A stretch of 64,000 nucleotides of DNA from Porticoccus sp002341315 (GCF_047634355.1 NZ_JBLIAL010000005.1); one strand, 5' to 3'. Positions 1-8,503 are shown, counted from the stretch's first letter. Translations and numbers: made by a program. The notes: generated by a model not told the origin, from the sequence alone.

Positions 1-692
1 GTCCGGGCACTGGAATCCCTAGCCGTTTTATCGACCGCATTGAGACGTGCAGTAATATCCTGCAACTGACTCGCCAAATCGTTTACCTCCAGCTTGGCTG
101 CCATGGCAGAACTCGCTGCGGTTTCCACCGACTGACCGGCCTTGTCAACTTTGCTGGCAAGCGCGGCTATCTCCTTTTTGCGAGCCGCAGCAGAAGCCTG
201 CAAACCGTTAATGGCCTTATCCTGCGCAGCAAGGGTTGCGCCCTGGGACTCGATAGTTTTGCTGTTTGTATCAATAGTTTTACGATTTGTATCGTAAGAA
301 ACACCCCACAGTTTACGAATTTCCGACCAGTGCTTATCCAGCGCCTCAGTATGTTCGCGAATTTTCATGCCGAGGGTGGCACCAGACTGATTGAGCGATT
401 CATCCGTGGATACGATCTTGGCTTCCAGCTCGTCAAAGCGGGACTGCAATTGCGCCAAGCGAGCTTTCTCCTGAACCAGCATATAGCCCATTCCGGCAAG
501 ACCCAGCAACAGCACCAGCACCAGCAACTTCCAGACCCCGCTGATTGATCCACCACCATGCGAATCAGACGGTGGCGGCCGTTTCGCTGCTCGCCTGCGG
601 CCATCGTCAACCGTACCACCCGAGGATCGACCAATACGGTCATCACTTTCCGGAACGATTGGATCAAAACGTTTAAAATCCCTGTCTGTCAT
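1..692 (-). CDS. Membrane-anchored coiled-coil protein, partial (runs off left edge)
   Basis: An open frame starts with ATG at 692 and is still open at position 1, giving at least 230 residues. The first 50 residues are polar and rich in Arg, Ser and Gly. One hydrophobic segment follows at about residues 52-73 (GVWKLLVLVLLLGLAGMGYM). The rest is a long charged and Ala/Gln-rich stretch with heptad-like spacing, typical of a coiled coil. It contains a small internal repeat of the type DTNxKTI near residues 126-140. The topology would be a short cytoplasmic tail, one membrane helix and a long coiled coil outside. I do not recognise the family and assign no function. The C-terminus is outside the window. 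Confidence 0.7.
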   Translation of the reverse strand, partial: MTDRDFKRFDPIVPESDDRIGRSSGGTVDDGRRRAAKRPPPSDSHGGGSISGVWKLLVLVLLLGLAGMGYMLVQEKARLAQLQSRFDELEAKIVSTDESLNQSGATLGMKIREHTEALDKHWSEIRKLWGVSYDTNRKTIDTNSKTIESQGATLAAQDKAINGLQASAAARKKEIAALASKVDKAGQSVETAASSAMAAKLEVNDLASQLQDITARLNAVDKTARDSSAR

Positions 693-780
693 GATGGCGT
701 TAACCTTTGGTTACAAAACATCGTTCAAGTATGGACACACCCCGCCGAGCGGAGCGCGTTATTATATACGTCTCAAGCAC

Positions 781-810
781 AAAAAAACCGGCCCCAGGGC
801 CGGCTTTTTT
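781..810 (-). terminator. Rho-independent terminator after the PuuD-like gene
   Basis: The arms CCGGCCC and GGGCCGG enclose a 2-base loop. They are flanked by seven A on the left and six T on the right, so the hairpin can terminate in both directions. It lies 15 bases past the stop of the minus-strand gene ending at 825. Confidence 0.85.
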
Positions 811-824
811 ATGCCGTGCAGTGC

Positions 825-1463
825 TTACAAATAGTAGAGAATACCAAACAGCACCACCGTCAGACCGAGGCTTGCATGAATAACGCCTTTCACTGACGCC
901 ATGGGACCCTGCTTACCCATCAGCGCATTTACTTCGAGCGCAGCAATGATCACGAGGCAGACAATCAGGTCGATCCCGCCAACGCCGGTACCGTAACCAC
1001 TTCCACCCCACTGTGATGCATGGGGGCTTGCCAGCATGCCAAAGGCCATCGGCCCGGAAAACAGCACATTCGTGCGCGAGGCCAGCAGCGCTTTGGCACC
1101 GGCTGAGGGGCCATCACCCTCCTTCATGCCCAGGGCGACTTGCTGGTTTGGCCAGATAATCAGCCAGACGTTCAGAAACATCAACGTACCCATAAGGGCA
1201 GCAATGACGATGGAGTTGTTGAATTGGTTATTGTGGGATAGTCCACCCAGCAACAAAACACCGGTTATAAACGTAAACATGGCGCCCCAGCGGAACCACC
1301 ACAGGGCGTTGGGCGCCAGCTTGGCTTTCGCATCGGCCAGTGCTTCAGGGGTAGCCTGCTTGAAATAGCCACCCTGTATAAAATTGAAGTAGTACAATAT
1401 GCCAATCCAGGTAATACCGAACAGCAGATGCCCCCAGCGGATGAGGAAGTTAATGAATTCCAT
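825..1463 (-). CDS. PuuD-like (urate hydroxylase N-terminal family) membrane protein
   Basis: This is a 212-residue integral membrane protein. It opens with MEFINFLIRWGHLLFGITWI and has several further hydrophobic helices, one with the motif NALWWFRWGAMFTFITG, and ends with a membrane helix (GLTVVLFGILYYL). The pattern matches the membrane domain of PuuD urate hydroxylases. Full PuuD has about 400 residues with a C-terminal cytochrome c domain; no CxxCH motif is present here, so the protein is only the membrane half. No purine-degradation gene is nearby, so urate as substrate is doubtful. The start has a good Shine-Dalgarno (AAGGAG, 6 bases before ATG). Confidence 0.7.
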   Translation of the reverse strand: MEFINFLIRWGHLLFGITWIGILYYFNFIQGGYFKQATPEALADAKAKLAPNALWWFRWGAMFTFITGVLLLGGLSHNNQFNNSIVIAALMGTLMFLNVWLIIWPNQQVALGMKEGDGPSAGAKALLASRTNVLFSGPMAFGMLASPHASQWGGSGYGTGVGGIDLIVCLVIIAALEVNALMGKQGPMASVKGVIHASLGLTVVLFGILYYL

Positions 1464-1939
1464 GTGAATCTCCTTACAGACAGCGAGTGATTGTTATAGT
1501 TGATTTTCTTTTATTAAAGCATTTGAGCACTTGTTGGGCTATGGATAAATCCCCCCGACGCCGTCATTATAGCAACCGGAAGCACCCATCATGTCTATTT
1601 AATTCTGTCACAAAATGTCCTGAAGATAAAAAAGCGCCCGCCAGTCCTGGCTTATACCCTGAAGCAGGTCGGGTTAAATCCTGTCCTGTCAGCACTGACC
1701 AGGCTTTTCCATCCAATGTTTGCTACACTAACTCATCCAATGGACGCCAGCTTTTCTCGGCAGACTTTTGGAAGGCTTTTCCGGATAATCTGGTGGCATC
1801 GACTACCGGGCTATCCATCCGCAATACTTCCCCGCTCCGATCGCGTCCACCTGGACTAAATCTCTCCGCCAAACGGATGCCTGTTGTCTTCACAACACAT
1901 TCAAGGCGCCTTTATCGTTGTAACTAAAGGATGACTATC
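1464..1939. other. Intergenic region between divergent PuuD-like gene and sodB
   Basis: These 476 bases lie between two divergent genes and must hold both promoters. The only promoter-like element I can point to for sodB is an extended -10 (TGcTACACT) near 1721-1729, without a convincing -35. I see no convincing Fur box, RNA gene or coding sequence. Open frames here have no recognisable protein character. Confidence 0.4.
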
Positions 1940-2521
1940 ATGGCTTTTACATTACCTGAACTTCCCTACGCGATGGATGCCCTCGCCCCACAGATATCCC
2001 AGGAAACTCTGGAGTACCATTACGGCAAGCATCATAAAACCTACGTCGACAAACTGAACGGCCTGGTTCCCGGTACCGAGTTCGAAGGCAAAAGTCTTGA
2101 AGACATCGTGAAAACCGCCTCCGGAGGCACCTTCAATAACGCCGCCCAGATATGGAACCACACGTTCTACTGGAACTGCCTGAGCCCCAATGGCGGCGGT
2201 GAGCCCACCGGCCCGGTCGCCGATGCCATCAACAGTACCTTCGACTCTTTCGACAAGTTCAAGGAAGCGTTCAACACCAGCGCCGCCAATAACTTTGGTT
2301 CAGGCTGGACCTGGCTGGTAAAAAAAGCGGATGGATCTGTCGCCATCGTCAATACCAGCAATGCCGAAACCCCACTGACCGATAGCAGTGTCACTCCACT
2401 GCTTACTGTTGACGTCTGGGAACACGCCTATTACATCGATTACCGCAATTCCCGGCCCGACTATCTGGCAGCTTTCTGGAAGTTAGTGAACTGGCAGTTC
2501 GTCAACAGCAACTTTGCCTGA
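1940..2521 (+). CDS. sodB: Iron superoxide dismutase
   Basis: This 193-residue Fe-SOD converts superoxide to hydrogen peroxide and oxygen in the cytoplasm. The metal ligands are all visible at the expected places: His27 (EYHYGKHH), His74 (IWNHTFYW), Asp158 and His162 (DVWEHAYY). The Ala-Ala-Gln before the second ligand (NNAAQIWNH) fits the iron-type enzyme. The start at 1940 is preferred over the in-frame ATG at 1931, because AAGG sits 9 bases ahead of 1940 and MAFTLPELPYAMDALAP matches the usual SodB beginning. A terminator follows. The sulfur-oxidation genes nearby are on the other strand and need not be linked in function. Confidence 0.97.
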   Translation: MAFTLPELPYAMDALAPQISQETLEYHYGKHHKTYVDKLNGLVPGTEFEGKSLEDIVKTASGGTFNNAAQIWNHTFYWNCLSPNGGGEPTGPVADAINSTFDSFDKFKEAFNTSAANNFGSGWTWLVKKADGSVAIVNTSNAETPLTDSSVTPLLTVDVWEHAYYIDYRNSRPDYLAAFWKLVNWQFVNSNFA

Positions 2522-2540
2522 GCAATTTGCTGTATCCAAT

Positions 2541-2570
2541 AAAAAAGGCTCCCAAACAGGAGCCTTTTTT
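2541..2570 (+). terminator. Rho-independent terminator after sodB
   Basis: The stem GGCTCC/GGAGCC has a six-base loop, is flanked by A6 and followed by T6. It begins 20 bases after the sodB stop. Confidence 0.9.
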
Positions 2571-2727
2571 ATTGGGGGTGACAGAACCATTTAGAACGTA
2601 ACTTCACTGCGCCGAAACCCGGTAGGCCACTAATATAATTGCGGTATCTATTAGCGATAGGCAAGTTCTATTTGTGTGTGATTATCGACCTGTTCTGCAA
2701 GTTACTTGTCGGCTGGACTATGCATTA

Positions 2728-2759
2728 CCGACAGGATCGGCAGATGGCGATCCTGTCGG
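2728..2759. repeat. Perfect 12-bp inverted repeat downstream of the rhodanese gene
   Basis: CCGACAGGATCG and its exact complement flank an 8-base loop (gcagatgg). The repeat lies 35 bases beyond the stop of the minus-strand rhodanese gene and 157 bases beyond the sodB terminator. No T-run follows on either strand, so it is not a classical terminator. It may protect a 3' end or be an operator or REP-like element. Confidence 0.75.
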
Positions 2760-2794
2760 GCATATTACTACCAGACGTAAAATGACTACAATCA

Positions 2795-3175
2795 TCAGTC
2801 GAAATCGAGCTTGCGAGGAACTGCGATGGGCTTGTCTGCCGCTGTCCAAGCATCCATACCGCCAGCAATGGTTTTAACCTGAATGTAACCCATCTCCTTC
2901 AGGCTTTTTGCTGCCAGAGCACCCCGACCGTTAGTTTTGCAGTAAAGCACAATACCCATTTCCCTGTTTTCAAATTCCGGCACTGACGAGAGCCTGAATT
3001 CCAGGATACCGCGGGGGATATTCACCGCACCGTGAATGTGCCCCTGGTGGAACTCTTCAGGCTCCCGAATATCGATGACAATATCAGCATTTTTTATTTC
3101 TACTTCCGCCTCGTCGGCATTGATCTCGGTAATATGCTGTTTGGCTTCTAACACCAGATCGTGTGCAGTTTTCAT
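2795..3175 (-). CDS. Rhodanese-domain sulfurtransferase
   Basis: This is a 126-residue single-domain rhodanese. The acidic strand DIVIDIREPEEFHQGHIHGA is the usual N-terminal signature. The active-site loop is CKTNGR with nucleophile Cys79, which carries a persulfide. The first 25 residues form a short helical extension (MKTAHDLVLEAKQHITEINA). Such proteins move sulfane sulfur between glutathione persulfide, thiosulfate and acceptors. Its position beside the persulfide dioxygenase and sulfide:quinone oxidoreductase genes supports a role in sulfane-sulfur handling. It lies 107 bases after the peroxiredoxin gene on the same strand, separated by two hairpins. Confidence 0.88.
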   Translation of the reverse strand: MKTAHDLVLEAKQHITEINADEAEVEIKNADIVIDIREPEEFHQGHIHGAVNIPRGILEFRLSSVPEFENREMGIVLYCKTNGRGALAAKSLKEMGYIQVKTIAGGMDAWTAADKPIAVPRKLDFD

Positions 3176-3220
3176 AGACTACTCCAAGTAATGCTCCGAG
3201 TGGTCGTGAACCAGGAAGCG

Positions 3221-3249
3221 GTTGCCACGCCGACAACCGGCGTGGCAAC
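3221..3249. repeat. Perfect 12-bp inverted repeat between peroxiredoxin and rhodanese genes
   Basis: GTTGCCACGCCG and its exact complement are separated by 5 bases. This is the second hairpin met after the peroxiredoxin stop on the minus strand. There is no T-run, so RNA 3'-end protection or attenuation is more likely than intrinsic termination. Confidence 0.7.
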
Positions 3250-3256
3250 TACTGAA

Positions 3257-3275
3257 AGCCGGCATCGTGCCGGCT
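3257..3275 (-). terminator. Hairpin just after the peroxiredoxin gene
   Basis: The arms AGCCGGC/GCCGGCT enclose a 5-base loop, 8 bases past the peroxiredoxin stop. Only TTT follows on the minus strand, so it is at best a weak terminator. Confidence 0.45.
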
Positions 3276-3282
3276 CCGGATC

Positions 3283-3909
3283 CTACACTTTAGTCAGCCG
3301 CAGGTAGGGGCGCAGTTCATCCCAACCGTTGGGGAAAAGACCTTTCGCCTTGTCGTTGGAGACACTCGGGGGGATGATCACCTTGTCACCTTTCTTCCAG
3401 TCTGCAGGAGTGGCGATACCTTTTTCATCCGACAGCTGCAGGGCATCGATAACCCGCAGTATCTCCGTGAAATTGCGACCCACGCTCATGGGATAAGTCA
3501 TGGTGAGCCGGATTTTCTTGTCCGGATCGATGATGAAGACCGAACGCACTGCGGCAGTCTCGCTCTCCCCGGGATGGATCATGCTGTAGAGCTGGGCCAC
3601 CTTGTGATCCTTGTCCGCTACGATGGGAAACTTGAGACTGGTATTCTGGGTATCATCCACATCCTTGATCCACTTCAGGTGCTCTTCCACCGTGTCGGTA
3701 GACAGGCCCAGCGGTTTGACGTTGCGGGCAGTGAATTCGGCATCCAGCTGTGCCGTTCGGCCCATCTCCGTGGTACAGACCGGGGTGAAATCCGCCGGGT
3801 GGCTAAAAAAGAACACCCAGGAATCACCGGCCCACTCGTGAAAGTCGATATCACCTGTGGTGGTGGCAATCTTAAAATTGGGGGCAGTATCGCCAAGACG
3901 TAAACTCAT
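3283..3909 (-). CDS. 1-Cys peroxiredoxin (Prx6 type)
   Basis: This 208-residue thiol peroxidase reduces hydrogen peroxide and organic hydroperoxides. The peroxidatic Cys45 lies in SHPADFTPVCTTEMG. The long C-terminal domain (DKKIRLTMTYPMSVGRNFTEILRVIDALQ, then ...KKGDKVIIPPSVSNDKA...) is typical of the Prx6 branch. The start at 3909 is preferred over longer frames because AAGGAG precedes it by 9 bases and MSLRLGDTAPNF is the normal family start. The gene lies between SulP and rhodanese genes on one strand, so it probably protects cells during sulfide or persulfide oxidation; this link is inferred from position. Confidence 0.93.
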   Translation of the reverse strand: MSLRLGDTAPNFKIATTTGDIDFHEWAGDSWVFFFSHPADFTPVCTTEMGRTAQLDAEFTARNVKPLGLSTDTVEEHLKWIKDVDDTQNTSLKFPIVADKDHKVAQLYSMIHPGESETAAVRSVFIIDPDKKIRLTMTYPMSVGRNFTEILRVIDALQLSDEKGIATPADWKKGDKVIIPPSVSNDKAKGLFPNGWDELRPYLRLTKV

Positions 3910-4120
3910 AATTGACTCCTTCTGATTAACAATTGTAATGACCGCGGAGTTCGGACATCCTCGCCCGCGATCAGTTTGGTAAATCGGTGCCATTACACAA
4001 ATAGCACTTTTCCTCACTTCCGGCAAAAACACCGGAATCAACGGCAACAGTGACATCACCAACCCTGCTCAAGATGTCGTCAGTTCGCCATACTGGTGAT
4101 CAACAGCCTCGCTTCCGACA

Positions 4121-5869
4121 TCAGCACGTCTCCCCGTCACCGGACAGCGCCTTCACTGCCTGATAATGACTGAGGTAGACCTCACCGGAAAGGTGCTCGA
4201 GAAAGTCCGTACACTTCAGCAGATCCATGACCGGCCCCTTAACTTCCGACAGATGTAATTGAATGCCGGCTTCCCGCAAGCGGGTGTTGATCGCCTCCAG
4301 TGATTCCAGGGCACTCATGTCGATTTCATTGACTGCGGTACACTGGAGGATGACGTGCTCGAGCTCCCGACGCTGAGCAAGCAACTCGTAGACACGATCT
4401 TCCAGGTAATTCGCGTTGGCGAAGTACAGACTCTCGTCCACACGCAACGATAGAATGCGGGGATCGGTGATGACCTCGTGTCGATTGACATTGCGAAAGT
4501 GTTCGGTACCCGGCACCTGTCCCACTACAGCAATATGGGGCTTGGCCGTCTTGTACAGATGCATACCAATGGACGCGAGCACACCGCATAGAACGCCCAG
4601 CTCCACACCCAATATCAGAGTGACACCGATGGTGATTGCCACGGCGAGAAAATCTGACAGGGAGTAATTCCACGCACGTTTCAGGATCGCCAGATCTACC
4701 AGGGATAGGACCGCGACAATGATCGTTGCCGCCAATGTCGCTTTGGGCAGGAAAAATAGAAGGGGTGTGAGTAACAACGCCACCAGCGCGATGCCGACTG
4801 CTGTGAAGACACCGGCTGCCGGGGTGACAGCACCGGCGTCGAAATTAACTACTGAGCGGGAAAAGCCACCCGTAACCGGCATGCCCCCGGAAATAGCCGA
4901 AGCTACATTGGAAGCGCCCAGACCGATCAACTCCTGATTGGGAGCGATACGCTGGCGACGCTTGGCCGCCAGCGTATGGCCGACAGAGACTGATTCCACG
5001 AAACCGATAACCGACAGCAAAAGTGCGGAACCGGCTAGCTCACCCCAAAGCTCCAGTGAAAATGTGGGTATCGTCAAGTCCGGCAGGCCCCTGGGCACTG
5101 CACCAACCAGAGCCACACCCTGCCCCTTCAGGTCCAGGGTGTAGGCGGCCAGCGTGGTGACAATCACCAATAATACCGGCCCGGCCTTGGCAGCCATCCC
5201 GGCAGCCTCAGGGTTAAGCCCTGTGCGCACTAGAAGTGGCGCAAGTCCACTGCGCACCCAGAAGAGAAAGGCAACGGCTCCCACACCTACCACCATGGTG
5301 GAAATGTTGGCATCACCCAGATGTTGATAAAGCGAGACCAACAAATCAAAGAGGTTCTCCCCATGGGCTTCAATGCCGAGAATGTGGCGCACCTGACTAA
5401 CCGCGATAATGATCCCGGACGCCGTTATAAAGCCCGCGATCACCGGGTGGGCCAGGAAGTTCGCCAGCATGCCGAGACGGAGAACCCCCATCAACAACAA
5501 CATCATGCCCGACAAAAGAGCCAGCACAATGGCCGCCATCATGTACTCCGGCGAGCCTTGCTGAGCCACCTTGCCGGCGGCGGCGGCGGTGAGCAGCGAT
5601 ACCACCGCCACCGGACCCACAGCAAGGGTGCGGCTGGTGCCGAACGCGGCATAAGCAACCAACGGCAGGATACTGGCGTAAAGCCCCATTTCCGGCGGCA
5701 ACCCCGCCAGCATGGCGTAGGCGAGCGACTGAGGAATAAGCATGATGGTCACGATCACCGCCGCAATCGTGTCGCTGATCAGCATCTTGCGGTCGTATTG
5801 CCGCAACCACTCAACACAAGGAAACAGCTCTCTTACTGCCATCAGTGGTTGGCTCTTTTCATTCGTCAC
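4121..5869 (-). CDS. SulP family anion transporter with STAS domain
   Basis: This is a 582-residue inner-membrane transporter. About ten to twelve hydrophobic segments fill residues 25-430, beginning with the SulP signature region (DTIAAVIVTIMLIPQSLAYAMLAGLPPEMGLYAS, shown here by its start at about residue 33). A C-terminal STAS domain occupies about residues 450-560, with the conserved strand-helix EHVILQCTAVNEIDMSALES. SulP proteins move sulfate, bicarbonate or related anions. The gene overlaps the upstream sulfide:quinone oxidoreductase fusion by 11 bases, so the two are translationally coupled. Export or exchange of sulfate, thiosulfate or sulfite from sulfide oxidation is a reasonable inference; the substrate is not readable from sequence. 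Confidence 0.9.
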   Translation of the reverse strand: MTNEKSQPLMAVRELFPCVEWLRQYDRKMLISDTIAAVIVTIMLIPQSLAYAMLAGLPPEMGLYASILPLVAYAAFGTSRTLAVGPVAVVSLLTAAAAGKVAQQGSPEYMMAAIVLALLSGMMLLLMGVLRLGMLANFLAHPVIAGFITASGIIIAVSQVRHILGIEAHGENLFDLLVSLYQHLGDANISTMVVGVGAVAFLFWVRSGLAPLLVRTGLNPEAAGMAAKAGPVLLVIVTTLAAYTLDLKGQGVALVGAVPRGLPDLTIPTFSLELWGELAGSALLLSVIGFVESVSVGHTLAAKRRQRIAPNQELIGLGASNVASAISGGMPVTGGFSRSVVNFDAGAVTPAAGVFTAVGIALVALLLTPLLFFLPKATLAATIIVAVLSLVDLAILKRAWNYSLSDFLAVAITIGVTLILGVELGVLCGVLASIGMHLYKTAKPHIAVVGQVPGTEHFRNVNRHEVITDPRILSLRVDESLYFANANYLEDRVYELLAQRRELEHVILQCTAVNEIDMSALESLEAINTRLREAGIQLHLSEVKGPVMDLLKCTDFLEHLSGEVYLSHYQAVKALSGDGETC

Positions 5870-7532
5870 TGATCACGGGATTAGCCAGCCATTCCCTGCC
5901 ACGCAGCATGCCCTTCCAGTAAAGCGGTGGCATGACCCTTTCCTTGAGCAACCAGGACAGGCGCGACGGACGGGTCCCATTGACCAACCAGCGCGGGAAA
6001 CTGGGCAATAGTTTGCCGCCATAACCGAACTCTGCCAGCACCACTTTTCCGCGCTCCACCGTCAAAGGACATGACCCGTAGCCATCGTAATGCGCCACAC
6101 CTTTTATCAGCCCCATGTCCGACAGGACATTAGTAGCCACCACCGGTGCCTGCTTGCGGGCGGCCGCTGCCGTTTTGGCGTTGGGGGCGTTTATGACATC
6201 CCCCAACGACCAGATGTTGTCGTATTTTTTGTGGCGCAGGGTGGTCTGGTCCACATCTACCCAGCCGGCTTCATCCGCCAGTGGGCTAACCCGAATAAAG
6301 TCCGGCGCGGTTTGCGGCGGACAGACGTGAATCATATCGAAAGTGCGCTCGACAACCTCGGTATTGCCGTTGTCATCCGTGTGCTCGAACCACGCCTTCT
6401 GTGCTGGGCCGTCGATTTTAAACAGTCGATGCTGAAAATTGAGACTGGCATTGTACTTTTTCACGTATTCCATCAGTGCCGGCACATACTCCTTGATACC
6501 GAACAATACGGCACCGCTATTGTAGAACTCGACATCGATATCCCCGAGCACCCCTTGGCGATACCACCAGTCCGCCGACAGGTACATCGCTTTCTGGGGT
6601 GCGCCGGCGCATTTAATGGGCATGGGCGGCTGGGTAAACAGGGCCCGACCGGAGGTCATATTCTTCACCAGCTCCCAAGTATAGGGGGCCAGATCGAAAC
6701 GGTAGTTGGAGGTGACGCCATTGCGGCCCAGGGTATCCGGCAGCCCTTCGATGGCATCCCAGTCCAGTTTTATGCCGGGCGCCACTACCAGCCGTTTGTA
6801 CTTCACGGCTCGGCAGCCTTCCAGAATCACCGCGTCGTTTTTCGGGTCGAAGGCCGCCACCGCCGACTTGATCCACTCCACCCCCTTGGGAATGAGAGCG
6901 GCCATACGGCGTTCGGTTTTTTCCGGGCTGAACACGCCGGCACCAACGAAGGTCCAGCCGGGCTGATAATAATGAAGCTCAGCCGGATCGATGATGGCGA
7001 TGGAAACGTTGCGGGAGCGTTGCCGAATACTCGAGGCAGCTGCAATACCCGCAGCACCCCCTCCAACGATGACAATATCGTACTGACCGACGGGTTCGAC
7101 AGCCCCCTCGACTCCCTGTCCGGCGATCCGCTGCACCACACCACTCATATCGTATCCAGCATCCCGGGCTGATTTCAGAATCTGTTGCAGATCCGCCTGT
7201 CTTGCGCCTTCATTCAACGCCCAGAGTGTCGTCGAACGCATGCCGCTGCGACAGTACGCATGCACAGGCTGCGGCAAGGTCTGCATCAATTTGCCGAACT
7301 TGGCCGCGTCCTCATCCAGCACCTTACCCGAGGTTACCGGCAGGTAGTACGTCTCCATACCTCTGGCCTGCGCCGCCTGCTCGATCTCCGAGAAATTGGG
7401 CTGGTCGGCGCCTTCGCCATCCGGACGATTGCAAACGATGCTGCGAATACCGGCCTCCACCAGCTTGTCGATGTCCGCCGGACTTATTTGACCGGAGACG
7501 GAGTAGCTGTCATTGATTCGCTTAATTTCCAT
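5859..7532 (-). CDS. Fusion: DUF442 phosphatase-like domain + sulfide:quinone oxidoreductase
   Basis: This 557-residue two-domain protein has, at residues 1-140, a DUF442/Blh-type tyrosine-phosphatase-like domain with the loop HAYCRSGMRS (Cys94, Arg99). Residues 150-557 form a flavoprotein starting with the FAD motif YDIVIVGGGAAGIAAAS. It contains MPIKCAGAPQK and a C-terminal YGSCPLTVERGKVVLAEFGY, as in type II-like sulfide:quinone oxidoreductases. SQR oxidises hydrogen sulfide to sulfane sulfur and passes electrons to ubiquinone at the inner membrane. The DUF442 domain may act as a sulfurtransferase on the SQR product, since its Cys loop resembles rhodanese. Upstream lies the persulfide dioxygenase gene (52-base gap); downstream SulP overlaps. 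The fusion itself is known in proteobacteria. Confidence 0.92.
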   Translation of the reverse strand: MEIKRINDSYSVSGQISPADIDKLVEAGIRSIVCNRPDGEGADQPNFSEIEQAAQARGMETYYLPVTSGKVLDEDAAKFGKLMQTLPQPVHAYCRSGMRSTTLWALNEGARQADLQQILKSARDAGYDMSGVVQRIAGQGVEGAVEPVGQYDIVIVGGGAAGIAAASSIRQRSRNVSIAIIDPAELHYYQPGWTFVGAGVFSPEKTERRMAALIPKGVEWIKSAVAAFDPKNDAVILEGCRAVKYKRLVVAPGIKLDWDAIEGLPDTLGRNGVTSNYRFDLAPYTWELVKNMTSGRALFTQPPMPIKCAGAPQKAMYLSADWWYRQGVLGDIDVEFYNSGAVLFGIKEYVPALMEYVKKYNASLNFQHRLFKIDGPAQKAWFEHTDDNGNTEVVERTFDMIHVCPPQTAPDFIRVSPLADEAGWVDVDQTTLRHKKYDNIWSLGDVINAPNAKTAAAARKQAPVVATNVLSDMGLIKGVAHYDGYGSCPLTVERGKVVLAEFGYGGKLLPSFPRWLVNGTRPSRLSWLLKERVMPPLYWKGMLRGREWLANPVISDE

Positions 7533-7584
7533 TAACTGCCTCTCTTATTGGATTGCAATGGTCACGATGCTGCCCGGTTACTTA

Positions 7585-8481
7585 TCACAGGACATTCAGC
7601 GGTATTTTCAGATAGACCGTGCCATTGTCCTCGGCGGGCGGCGTATGCCCCGCGCGCATATTCACCTGCAGGGAAGGCAGTATCAGACGCGGCATGTCGA
7701 GTGTGGCGTCGCGCGCCTCCCGCATCTCGACGAAATCGTCCTCAGTCTTGCCGGCCCCCACATGGATGTTGTTCACTTTCTGCTCCCCCACAGTGGTTGC
7801 AAATTCCACCTCGCGGCCGCCGGGCTGGTAGTCATGGCACATGAAAATCCGCACCTCGTCCGGCAGTGACAGTACGCGCATGATGGACTGGTAAAGCACG
7901 CGGGCGTCACCACCCGGAAAATCCGCCCTTGCGGTACCGGCATCCGGCATGAAAAGAGTGTCCCCCACAAACGCGGCATCGCCGATGAGATGGGTCATGC
8001 AGGCAGGCGTATGTCCCGGTGTGTGAATGGCATGACAGACGATATTGCCGATGGTGTATTGTTCTGCATCGGTAAACAGGTGATCAAACTGGGACCCATC
8101 ACGCTGAAATTCTGTACCGGCGTTGAAAATCTTGCCAAAGGTTTCCTGTACGGTAACTATTTTCGAGCCAATGCCGAGCTTGCCGCCCAGCTTCTCCTGA
8201 ATGTAGGGCGAAGCGGATAAGTGATCGGCGTGTACATGGGTCTCGATGAGCCATTCCAACTCAAGCCCCTGCTTGCGGATGTAGTCGATAATCCTGTCGG
8301 CACCGTCCAGATTTAAGCGTCCAGCCGCATAATCGAGGTCCATCACCGAATCCACCACTGCACAGGCACGGGAAGTCGGGTCCTTCACCACATAGGAAAA
8401 GGTACTGGTCTGCTCATCGAAAAACGGCACAACTGCGGGTTTGTGATCGAAATCTACTTCAAAGTCGATAGCCTGGTTCAT
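7585..8481 (-). CDS. pdo: Persulfide dioxygenase (ETHE1/Blh-like metallo-beta-lactamase fold)
   Basis: This 298-residue enzyme has the metal motif THVHADHLSA (His82, His84, Asp86, His87), then HTPGHTPACMTHLIGD and GDTLFMPDAGTARADFPGG, as in persulfide dioxygenases. These oxidise glutathione persulfide to sulfite with oxygen, using one iron. The family includes proteins formerly called beta-lactamase-like in bigR operons. The start at 8481 has GAGGAG 8 bases ahead; longer frames would run into cydB. The gene follows cydB after 22 bases and precedes the SQR fusion, so SQR makes persulfide that this enzyme consumes. Confidence 0.92.
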   Translation of the reverse strand: MNQAIDFEVDFDHKPAVVPFFDEQTSTFSYVVKDPTSRACAVVDSVMDLDYAAGRLNLDGADRIIDYIRKQGLELEWLIETHVHADHLSASPYIQEKLGGKLGIGSKIVTVQETFGKIFNAGTEFQRDGSQFDHLFTDAEQYTIGNIVCHAIHTPGHTPACMTHLIGDAAFVGDTLFMPDAGTARADFPGGDARVLYQSIMRVLSLPDEVRIFMCHDYQPGGREVEFATTVGEQKVNNIHVGAGKTEDDFVEMREARDATLDMPRLILPSLQVNMRAGHTPPAEDNGTVYLKIPLNVL

Positions 8482-8503
8482 GGTTTCGCTCCTCAATCTC
8501 ATG

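Noticed and set aside
1640..1710. Stretch with GGGTTAAATCC, reminiscent of a tRNA T-loop
   Set aside because: No acceptor stem, D arm or anticodon arm can be formed around it.
3979..3994. TGGCACCGATTTACC on the minus strand, resembling a sigma-54 promoter before the peroxiredoxin gene
   Set aside because: The -24 half fits but the -12 element lacks GC at the required position.
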